Assembly: GCF_000524195.1 (NCBI RefSeq)
Contig: NW_020170420.1
Coordinates: 554,910 to 618,909 of the forward strand
Direction: 5' to 3'
Origin: Echinococcus granulosus
Lineage: Eukaryota; Platyhelminthes; Cestoda; Cyclophyllidea; Taeniidae
DNA length: 64,000 nt
The notes under the pieces were generated by a model. The model searched no databases. It was not told the origin of the DNA and saw nothing but the letters and a program-made list of their open reading frames with translations. Positions 35,701 through 47,700 of the stretch are shown piece after piece (positions within the stretch are counted from its first letter, which is position 1; each line of letters opens with the position of its first letter). The translations under genes were made by a program, and so were the position numbers.

Positions 35701-38700
35701 TCCTACGGGACTATTTTTTAAACACGTCCTTTATTAAGCGACACCTTTTAGGACACTGTTATTAGGACTAGCAATGGGTATACGGGATGACCACCACACT
35801 CCCTCGACCCCAGTAGTTCCCAAACAGGACAAAACTCCAGATTTAGTAGAACTGCCAAAGGGGATCAGTGACTTTACGGTTAGATATCATCTCAGTTGCG
35901 ACTGGTTCGTAGGTGGTTTTCTTACAACACCGACTAACGCTGAAATGGCCAACGTGGGAGGTTGACCAAGAGGAGTGCCAGCGTCGACGCTCAAAAGGAG
36001 AGGAGGACTCTGTAATATCTTGACTGTTTGTTCAACCCTTCGTTTTGGCTTCGCGGATGCTTAAGGCCCTGTCTTTGTACTTTGGCTGGGCGGCATGGCC
36101 TCCGGGTCATGCCAGTAGCCTCTCAGGACATCTATACGTCGGCAGTGCATATTCAGCCTTACTATCATGCCCTCTTTCATCCCCAGGACAGACACGGAGC
36201 ACTGCAGAACACTGAATTCGTTAAATTAGGAAATCTTTTCTCTAGGAAATCCGGTTTCATAATCCTTGCTCTTGTCTTGCGTTTTGGTTTTAATTTACAC
36301 GAATACTGCCATAAAGGCCGACGCACGAGAGTAATCAGAAAGTATGACAGAGACCACGTTCAGGACAAGGCAACTACTGCCTCCAAAATATACATACTAC
36401 CCCGCGAGGCATCAGCCCGTTGTGAAACGGCCTTCACATCCTGATGGCAAGGGCTACTGGTCTTCCAAATCTTCCATACACCTGCAATAAAGTGAATTTT
36501 AGACATGCGGGCCGGACAACCCGGAAGTTAAGAGATGCCCACCTATTTGATGTAGGCCTGTTTGTCACGCGATTTGCCCTTGAAAACTTCATGATTGTGA
36601 ATGATTTAAAATAACTGAAATGAATACGTCAGGATTATATTTAGTTTATAAGGTAACTAAGTAAATACGAAATCTCTCACCCGCTATTCGTGAGGTAATA
36701 TACTGCAGATCCAAGTCGTTTGGGATAGCGCTAAAAGAGAAAAAAATGTTAGTGCTTAAGTAATAACAAATTATCCCAAGCTCATTCTAGGAGCAAATAG
36801 TGCCGACACATTTGAACAAGCTAACACTTTTGGGGGACAAGACAATGATTGACGGCACTGGAGTATCCGGTGAAGCAATACTACTACTAAAAAGGTGTCT
36901 GACACAAAATGCAGCAATTCACGTACCAGTCTCGATCGAAAGAGCTTAAGAGACAAATAAGAATGAAAATGTTTGATCGCTACCAGTAATGCCAAATTTG
37001 AATCCCAACCTTGATTATTATGAAGGTAAGTAGCCTGTGTCAGTAGCTACCCTACATGAGTAAAGGCTGTGAAATCATGGTCAAGCAGTGTTTGAGTTGG
37101 ATCGTCTTATCCAACAGTTATAAACACTGCCAATCATGAACTGCAGAACTATTAGGTGCCAAATGCACGAGTCCTTCGCTTACTTTCACCAGGAAGACAG
37201 CAAACAAACGTGAAATCCCAGTACCATAGGCTGCGATTTACGATTGAAGGATCGGCCACCTTGAACAGCGTTTCTTGTATAAGCCTCTTGAAGTGCGCAC
37301 CACCATACTCCATAATCCTTTTCCAACAAGATACACGATTACGAATTCTACTTTTTAGAGCCTTTTGCTTACCAAGGCAAGAAAGCTACTCGACCCCTTT
37401 AATTAGCCTCAACCGTCCACTTCCCCTTATTACCGCATAATGGATGAGGAGTTGATCGTAACTTGGGGGAAACAACAACAGAGAAAGAGTGAGGATGAGG
37501 ATAAGGCAATACCTCTCACTCCGAATCAGCTAGAGTGTAAATCCTCACACGGGTAGGTATAGGGCACTGCCCCACGTTGTAAGAATAAGGGCGAGAACTT
37601 CCAATTATTTAGCGGTCCCTTGCAAACCAAGCTGCTGTATTGTTTTAGCCAGAGAGACAGATCTGGTGTGATCGTTTGACCTTCGACAAGCGAGCAATTC
37701 TGTCTGTAATTTACAGCAGAACACGAGAAACAGTTTTCCAGGAGTGATGTGGCACGTGACGTAAAAGAGTGAGATGGATGTTGGAGACGTTGGAGTTGTA
37801 TGGTGATGATAAAGCAGTTTAGGGGGTGTGTTCCTTCCCTTGGCGAATAGTGTAACGCAAGAGCCATTTTGCATTGTAGGTAGCTTAGAAGCTTTCACTA
37901 CAATTTTATCTTCCCAGTTGGCTTTATGGAAGAAAGCCAACTGTTTTCACGCTCACATCATTGTGGCACACCGGTTGGCCACGAACTGCCCGGTCCCTTC
38001 TTGACGTGTTGCATCCGTGGGTTGTACTAGGTTCTACTCCAGTTTTGGGGCCGGATTAAACTTGACTGTTAAAGCCAACAAGCTGGAATCCCATAGGCTA
38101 AATTAAATCGTCATTTCTACAAATGAGAGCTCGAAGCAAGAGGGAGGTTGCGGTGAATACAGTCGAGTATCAAACCTGAGAGGCTGGCTGATGCACGTCG
38201 ATGCATTGTGACTCATGCATGTAGACGATCCCATGTATTGAACAAGTCCGTACGAGTTACAATAGGTCATTAATAGTGAGTTACACCAAAGGCCGCACAA
38301 ACTGTTTCGGCCACACGGCACACCACATGGCCGACTAATCGAGCATCGTTTTCACAGGGTAATAAGTAAAAACCGAACACCTCAAGCCTCAGACCCGGAA
38401 AAAAGGTTGCAAGGGAGATCCGAGTTATGATCGGAGGGCGCTCCATTACTTGACACTAAAAAAGCGGATGAGACCGGTTTGAAAAATCTACATCCATTAC
38501 TTACATTCACCGAACCCCAAGGCAAGTAACCAATACCACTGTGTCCAGACACCATGGGGGGAAGACACGCATTGACATTTCATGGACCCAGGTCTAACCT
38601 ATAAAAACCCATTTTTCCAGTCGGTAATGCACACAAATTATCGCTCTTAAGGCTGAAGTGCACACTTTGACCAATCGCGCAGCTATCGAAGACAAATGTC

Positions 38701-41700
38701 CGCTGAATTTATGCGCTCAGACAATCACACAAGAAATGAATTCGTGCTGGCGTTTGGGAGTTTACATGGTGCTGAAACATTGCAGGCAGTTGCAGGCCAA
38801 AGAAGGTTCGATTCTCAAGCACACACGTTCGTTACCAGAGCCTTCAAGGAAAAAAAGCACCAGAGTCCAGGTGTTCTACCACTCAAATATGCTACTGACA
38901 CCCGTGATACCGAATCAAATCAATCTGAGCCTCAACCAGTCTGTTTGCGGCATGATTTGCCGTAGCTAGTAGTCAACATAAACTATTTGTGAAACCGGCG
39001 TCAGGTGTGAAAACTGGGGAGTCATAAACAGATACAGAAAGGACACAGAACAGAACATCCGAACCCAAAGGGAAATGCTTAACTCACGCAGTCACCGCTT
39101 CCATAACCTTGGATGACGTCTCTCGAATATTTTTGATCAAGTGACCTGCACTACCCTTGAGGAAACCCAGCACCCCACCAGCAGGCCGCTCTGGTGCTTC
39201 AGCCGAACCGTTGGAAGAAATGGATCCATTGGTTGGGGAGGGTGCACAGTGGCGTCGGGTGTTGCGAGAGACATTCATGCCAGGTCCAACTGAAGGTCGA
39301 CCCGAAGAACATGAGGGTGAAAGAGGAGGAACCGACGCCTCAGAGGAGGAAAGAGCGGTGGGAGTAGCGGCATGAGCATCTGAAAAGAGAAATTTACCAA
39401 TCCTTTTTTGCCGCTGCTTCAACTATTGGGTACATGAAAGCAGAGAAGGACCGACCACTTATGCAGGTATCGAAAGGCTACAGAGGCCAAGTCTAGTTAA
39501 AATGGGATAGAATTAGCATATTCACATCCTGGGAAACCCAAAAGGCGTTGTTCCGAAAGAAACTTAATCTCAACATTCCGTCAACTAGTTAAGGCAAAAA
39601 TCCACCCGGCGTAACCGATCAACTGTGAATAGTTATGAAGGGTGATAGAATCCACTGGGGACCGGAATTTAAACAGATTTTTTCCTTTCTGAAATTCGCC
39701 GTCAACTTTAAAAATTTGTTTCGATTCCAACTATCCCAAGGAATAAAATTGCTACGTCCATCACAACTTTTGCTAGCCTTTTTCCCAAGGGTCAATTGAA
39801 ATGTTGTAAAAGAAGGTTTTTAAACTGTTGACTGGCATAAAGTGTTACACACTTGCGCTATGTGCTGCGTTAATGGAACAAGTGAACAGCCGGAATCTAT
39901 GGCTTTTTTCCAGACAAAACCATTGGCATGGTAGAATGGATTTAGAGGTCCTACTGCCTCTCCCACTAGCAAGCCGATGGGTATCATCGTGGAGTTTGCT
40001 TCTATGAAACCACCCGGGAAGGTAAACTGGTTGTGGAGGCTTCTAAGCCGCCTGCGATGAGAAATGACGTTTGTATTGCACATGCCACTGGATCACTAGA
40101 AGACTGCCTCTCGTTTTCTGCGGCAAATTATATGCGGAAAAGCCCACGTTCTGGAGACCAAGCTACTACGTCAGATCTCTCTATCTCTCTCTGTTTGAAA
40201 AGATGCATTTCGGCGTGCAAAAGAAGCTCCTTTAAGTTTACATTTATAAGATCACCTGGGAAAGTAAAGTCGTGGCGTCAGCTGCTAACCACATATGTGC
40301 CACATGCCATGCACAAAGCCGACGACAATCACCTTGACGCATCCTGTCTTCAATTTAACCCGTAAAATGCAAAGGACTGTTTACTCACTGACCCCTCCGA
40401 GAGGCAACGAAGAATGCCGAATAAGGGGAGAGAAAAGTCCTAGCCTTATTCTTTCAAAAAAAACCTTAACGTGAAAACTTGCACCTAAAAATTTGCTTGC
40501 TAGAAGACTGCCTTACGAGTGATGTTGACGCATCACCTTCTTCTGTGTTCCACCGACAACATTTTCACGAGTGGTATTTACGATTGCGGGAAAGGATCAC
40601 ATGGAAGGCAAAGGTGACTTTTAGTGGAAGGCTTTATGAAAGTGACGTCTGCAACCTTCTATCTTGTTAGAGGTACTGATGGATTACAACGGCGCTTGCT
40701 TCAGTGAAGGTCTGAAGAAGCCAGGACCGAGCGATCTAGCGGCGCTTTATGGCAGAACTTAGTGAAAGTTGTAATTGACGTTATGGAAGCTACATTTGAC
40801 GTGTCTACAATTCAAGCCGATTCGATGGGTTAGTTAATGGAGTTACTCCTCCTTGCTGATAATGACATGGAGGCGAACCGTCAATACATTGCTGCTTTTG
40901 TATCCTTGAGGAATTTAGTACAACGTCTAGGTACTGTTCGTTAGAAGTTCACCGACTAATGCCCTCCAAATGGTTTCATCGATCTAGGCAGAAGGGTGGT
41001 GGCTGCAGTCGATTGGACCATAAAAAAGAACAAAGGAGCTTACAACTAAGATTTTTTTTCTCACCCCACCATCAGGTCAAACACACGAAGTGCCACAAAA
41101 TTCGTCCAATTTGTTGGCTTCTTGCGCCTCATTGGTACCGCAACCAATGGGTTACAGACATTGTAGATAGCCGATGAATGGAATCGTCCAATGGGCGCTC
41201 AGATGACTCCATCAACTCGTTCATCTTCAAAAGGAGACGTATTAACATGTAATTTAGTAATCACTATTTGCCCGACTAACTATTACCAAGGCTGTTTAAC
41301 CATTCAAGTAGCCGTCTATTTGCACCACTGGAGGAGAGTGAAGTGGCACAAGTAATGCGGAATTTGAGATCCAGTAAACGTGGTGAGAAAGAGAGGCTTC
41401 ACATTCGGCCGCTACGACTGCATCCACTTTGGTTAAAGGAGGGAAAGAAGGCTGGCTTAATCTCAAGCTGGATCACTATTTTGTCCAAACAGTTACAGTA
41501 AGCAGCCGAATGACACCGGCTAAAAACTAGACCGTTAGTGATTGACCGATAAACACAAAATCGTGTACTGAGGTAAATCATGAAGGCAAAGAAAGACCGA
41601 TTTCGAGACAAGTTCTTTTGATGTTAGCTGCGTTGAAGCCTGTATCTGAAGGTTTCCATTTTCCCTTATCTAGTACTGTCCACACTAGTCTCCGTTTTGT

Positions 41701-44700
41701 GCTGTTGGAAGGTGATCGTTTACCGACTTATAGGTGAGGGGAAGCGAGATTTTGCCCCTCAGCGTTGACTGAGCTAACACGTCTTTGATCGGCCCAAAAG
41801 GGGTCCACGCATTACCCAACCCACACTTCTAGGGCAAACACCACGTCATCACCCAAAGACTATACTTTCGGACAAATTCATGACCATGAATATCTTGCAG
41901 GAAACCGAAAAAAAACCCTCCAGAAACCGCCAGACCTAGGGAATGGAAAGCGAGTCCCATTTCCACAAGGCAAAACGAGACTACGTCTTTTTGCTTCTGA
42001 AGACGAAAAGTTTTATAACAGTGGAACGCACAACTAGTCCGTGTGTCACGTTGGAAGGGGCCTGGAGGCAAGAATGGCGAAGATGTCAATAAAGTGTTTT
42101 CATAACCTTTCTACAGTCTTTGATTTTCAACACAAAATCAAACAAGTTTGATACCAACAACAAAATTTTGCTATCCAAATGACAAGCTTTTTCCTCCTAA
42201 GTCCATTTGATAAGATGTGGTGGAGTTTCAGGTTACGAGAAGGAATGAAGCTTCTGTGTTCAGTTACTACGGTTGCTTAATCTCAAGCTACCTCGCAATT
42301 CCGTCCTGAACCTGCAGTAGTCCGCTTACCAGATGGAGTTCTGAAGGTTAATAAAATCGGTTAGTGGGTGAGCCATCAGAGCCGTTTCGGTGGGCATTCA
42401 CCCCCACTGCTTCTCTCCAACCGGTACACCTTAGCCAACACAACAGAAAAGTGAGAGTATTTGTCCTCCGCAAATAATAGCAGGCTTCAAAGAGAGTTTC
42501 ACAGTCTAGCTTCATCCAGTTTAGTGAATGTTCAAGTCTAGCGTGACTCATCTTCGTCTAGAAGGGATCCCAATGAGAGCTTTAACCACCAACTCCATGA
42601 TTTTTTTCAGCCGCTTCCATCGAATTCGAAAAGATGAAGAAAAGAAGTTGTGATAATTTGTCCAGAAAGCACCACAAAAAGGCGATTTGAAACCTTAACG
42701 GGGCACGAAAACGAGTAGGAAACATGGTTGATGAGGTTGCGCTTGCACTAAGATAGCCAAAAGACAAGTGAAATTGGGATGAAAAGGGGGCTGTCGACTA
42801 CAAAAAAAAACTATCGAGACGAAAAGACATTTTATTGTGGTCGAACTAGGGAGACTTTTTTTGGCTGCGCACAGGTGTTATCAGATGAGTACTCTTGTCC
42901 GGAAGGAAGTACGATTGTCCAATGATTTTACTTCGGCAATATCAAAGCATTGTCGCCGTTGTTACTGATAATTTACGTGTAATGGGAGGTGGATGAGTCC
43001 AGCTGCCTTCGCTTCAACACCATCAGCATCAGCCACTTCGAACTCAGGTCCTTTTGAAGATTCAAACAGACTTCCAGAATGAGCGTTTCAAAGTATCACA
43101 CTTTTGCCAATTGAATGCTTCATTGGTATCCTGAACTGTCAACACTGTTGTAGTGGCCCCACTATGGAACATACTTGGAAACGATCACAGGACTCGCATG
43201 CTTCCTCCATAGTGTCAGAGGACATTGCTCTCAATCCATTCGTAATGAAAGGCAGATGTATTCACGGCCCCCAATTCACCGCAATTATTCACCACTCGGC
43301 CCTCAGCTCAGGACTACTACGTGGCTGAAAGGATCGAAAAGACGTCCAGGCACTTGCACAATAGCAGGAGGCACACACGTCTAGTCAGTTAACTGTTCTG
43401 AAGAAAAATAGTGCACAATTTTGTCCACAGAGATGCTGTGAGAGGTAGGATCACTTTTTTCTCCACGCCTTCAACAGTAGTGAGGCACTATATCGCCTCA
43501 TTCAACTCCAGAGAGGCTTCAAAATTAAACTGATGGCATGAATTTCACGCTTCATGAAATATGGTCTTTCCGGGTGAAGTTTAATAATAAAGACGCTGGT
43601 TTCACTCAGCCTGCTCGTTAACCAGTCCCTTTAACTGGGGAAATCAGATCACCCACACGGCGGATTCACAGAGAACCCCGGAGGTGGAATTTGACTGACA
43701 GAGGCAACATTCAGCAGGAGGGCCATATCCTTTAGACAAATCCATTAGCTTCTTTCTATGAGCAGGATAAATAAGAGTACTGCTTGTGCAACATCCTTAA
43801 CATTCAACTGTTAACCTGATCCCAAAAAGGATGCATCAGTTGGGCCACTGCTTTACCTGCTAAAGCGAAGGACGGCTAGTCACAGGCGTATCCCACCTCC
43901 AAGTATTAAGTCTAGTACATGCACATAACGCACAAGACTCATTTCATCACACATTTCAGCTAATTACCTATTAGTGATGCCAGGCTGGACGAAGGTGTGA
44001 CAAGCACTGGAGGGCTTTTTTCCCTCCAAAAAAGGTTTTCGTTCATAAACGGCATCGAATGGGAAGTAGTAATCAATAATTGGGCATGAATGAACCACAC
44101 TATAAGGTAGATCAGAAGATGATGGCGCTAAGATCAGAAAGTATCAAGACTGGTCCGCCTTCCCAACGCTGAACAATCCTCCTTATTAGCACCTTACGTG
44201 ATTGGCATGATTTCGTGGTAAGTAGCAAATTTTGTCCATATGATTTCGATTTAACAGAGGGCAGTGACCGTCCCGCTACCTCCTTGAGGCGAGTTATGAT
44301 AATAATGGCACAGACAAGAAGGCAGTGCTGACTTGCACAACAAATTAGTAGGCGAGAACTGCTCCAAACAAGATCTGGACGGAGAGTTGGGGGAAGATTA
44401 ATTTTTACCAATTCCTTACAGAGAATTGCATACAAAACCGTTGATAGCCCCGAGCTCACAGGAGATCGGTACCAAATTGCTGCAAATTACAATAGGAATT
44501 ACTCCAACAGTTGAAGACTACAATGGAGGAAATTCTAGACTGCAAAGCTGTTACGAGTTTTGTAATTGAAAAACGCAATTACTGAACCCATATGTGCGGA
44601 AATAACAGTTTAATGAAGACGGCACGCCTTTATAACCGACTACTATGAGTGCTTATGACAAAAAAATCACCAGAATTCAAATTTACACCGGTATTAGGGG

Positions 44701-47700
44701 TTAATATTTTTGTCTATTAATCAAATCTAATGCTTTAACGAATCCTCAACAAGTAAGAAGCTCGGGGAACACACCTATTGTATGCAGAACAGGTTGTACA
44801 TTTGCGATTAAAATAAACCATTCCCACTACTTATTCATCTCGATGAGAAGACAAAGAATTTTGAATAAGTTTTAAAGAACAGCATCAAACACCCGAAACC
44901 CGTTTGAAGATTGACGTGAGTAAGCTGTTTTTATTGTTTTTGGATCACAAAGTCTGAGAGCCAGTGGCACTTGAAATAATGAGCACCCAGAAACATGCAA
45001 GGATTGAAAAGTAATAAGTTTGCAACTAACTTAAACGCCAAAGGCGGCTCGAACTCAGTAGTGATCATAGCATAAAACAAAACCGAGAAGGCACTGATAA
45101 TTAAGCGTAGAATTCAACCCACAAATTATGGAGTAAGGAAATTCCCACCTTTTGGCTTCGTACAGTTCCGCAATCGTCGTTTCACCTCCTCATTGAAGAT
45201 GATTGAGTCGAAAGCAGATACGTTTATGGTAGTGGCAAGGTCGGAGAGCTCACCGTAGATGGAGTTTATGCTGGGCCGTTGGGTCGGATCAACCAATAAC
45301 ATTTGGCCTAAGTGGAGAAAAGGGAGAAAGGCAGGCAGTTGAGGGAGCGAATAAACCTCAATCACTGGGGCTGAAAAAGAACCTAGATGGGGTGCTTTGA
45401 AAAGGTGTCATATGGGAAATGAAACAACGATTTGCTTAATTGTGGAAGCATGCAGCTAAATTAATCGCTTTGACATGAGATGTTTGAGGAGACGCCTAGC
45501 AAATCTCTACAGTTAGCCAACGTAGATTCACAAATTTGCCAAGACAAAATGAGAGCAACAACCTTGCGTGACTTGGTATCATTATAAGGGATAAAGCAAC
45601 AACAGCAATTGAAAAGAGTTGGAGGGAATCGCCATCAAGCCGACTCCACCGCTGTGCTCAAAGAACGACTCTTTTCTTCGCATAGCACTAGTCAAATAGA
45701 GGCAGATTTTCTGGGAAGATGGAGACAAATTCACACAAAGCTCTTGATTTTGATAGCTTTTAATTCACAATCGCTCTTTGAAATGAACTGCTCAAAGCGG
45801 AAATCGTGGTCCTGATTAGGCGATAGAAGTAGATTCCACACGAGGTGGCCAATGCGGTCGGTAAATCAGATAGAGTTGAGAACAAATTATAGGAAAAACA
45901 TAAAATCTTGCAGATAGCGAATTGTAATTTTAGCCGTTCTGAAGTCATTCATGTCAAGCAGCTATAGAAATTGACAGAAGGGACGAAAGTGATACACTAA
46001 ATTTTTACTGGATAAGTTAACCCAACGTGCTCGAGTGCGCTGTCTACTTGCGTGGTCGCTTCCTCCACGATATTCCATTCCCAGATGTTGGCATAAGTGC
46101 GAACCCGCTTCTTCAACGCTCTCTACAATTTGGTTAGCAGCAACGTATGGCTCTCCACTCTTCGTGATCAAAGGTGAATGGTCATCCCTCCACAAATTGC
46201 CTAACGATTTTTAGTCGGTGCGGTGTTCTGCTACTGTACATCCCACCTCCTTCAAATGCTATACACCAAAAAATTTGACAGGAACCGAGCTCTCCGCCCC
46301 AAATTTGGAACCGAGTTAGACAGACAAACTGGGATCACACCTCTCAAGTCCAACCGACACTTCAAGAGATGAGGGTTCAAGGTAAGGGGATAAATGCTGA
46401 TTACGATAAATAGTACTGTACTGCGAGATTAACGCATGTCTATACTTTATAAGACATAGAAGGGAGCGGCAATTTACAAGACCCTGGAGAGCACAACGAG
46501 TTGAACCGGCAAAGATTCAAGATAACTATGACTCGATTCTTAGGTTGTGCAAAAGACGCTGACTCAAGTACACTGCTAGACCTTTTTATAAGACCATTGA
46601 AATTAGGGACATTCTTCAGTCAAACTTGAAGGCGTGCCAAAAAAAACGCCTTGAGAAACAATGAAAGGAAAGCTCTATTCCTAAAGGTGCATAACTTACT
46701 CACAGTCGGAACCCTTTGCATCTCCCGTATTCACATTCTCTAGGCATTGCGCAATCACATGATCATATATGAAATGGACAGGTGGAAAACAAACGTGGGA
46801 TAGAAATGGTAGTGATTAAGGCTAGGCTTTCCGTTTCTGACCGCAAGAGATAAAGTGAGACCCAAAATGGTGGTTATTTCAATGGATAAAGCATTCTAAG
46901 AGGCTTTCTAAGGTTGTTTAATTGCGAATTCACCAAATGCAGAAAATTGCTGGGTTATCGTATTCCTGTCAACATTTAGAACCTCCGTTTTCTTGACCAA
47001 TCGCTAAATGACAGAAGATTTAAATATGAGATAGTGAAAGACTTGCATGCAGAACTATAAAAATTCAAATCTCTTCATTTCCTGTCATATTTTAAGAGTA
47101 GCTAACAATTCCTTTGGCATATGCACTGGACCCCAAAAGGAAAATATTCATTGATATTGACCTGAGGCCACCCCAATAAAATACGTCTATTCTTGCAGGA
47201 AGCAAGCCATTAATCCAAGCTCCAGAAGTTTCATCGAATACACTACATCAAGATTCTTAAATACACCTAACATGTCAAGAAATACATGATAAAGGCTTGA
47301 ACACAAAATAATGATAAGCCTATCCACGAGACTCTTAAAAGAGGAATATTTTGAGGTACTTTGCCTGGGTCTGATCAAGTGCAAAAATAGCTAGCACACA
47401 CCCTGCCCAGGTAAATAATGGAAAATGGGTCACTTCTGACAGTTTGATTGAAAGCCATTTACAATTGAACTCATGCAAAAGAAGTTTGCGATATATGACT
47501 ACCCATATCTACGCAGGTTCACCTCAACAAACAGAGGATTCAACTAAAAGAGAACAGGAATTTCCTTACAAGATCCTGCAAAGAGTATTAGATGCATGAA
47601 AATTTCACCCAGAAAGGAAAGTAGGATGAAAATGTTACTTTTGCAGCAGCTCATTTAAGTGTGTACTGGATAAGTGTAAACCCAACTCCAACACCCAACC

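Larger units (their letters stand above)
26042..36730 (-). other. GAK: GAK exons 10-16: PTEN-like phosphatase and C2 domains
   Basis: Exon 10 gives DLQYITSRIA. Exon 11 codes the phosphatase-like fold (SYPAESGLETVV, then YAVYNLSSRAYRFP). Its loop HCTDGRQLS at residues 549-557 lacks the arginine at the seventh place of HCX5R, so it should be inactive, as in other GAK and auxilin proteins. Exons 12-16 give the C2 region: RYIDYVAKLV, IAPIPSFNRLK, NGCRPYVDVYQG, YGDVTISVYHARSFF, ICQLQFHTGF, then FPWETLPPESS. Introns in this block hold three TRIM-like elements. Confidence 0.85.

Noticed and set aside
37156..38969. Several + open frames of 90-110 codons in GAK intron 9
   Set aside because: No motifs or splice context. 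The area is repeat-rich and lies within the GAK transcript on the other strand.
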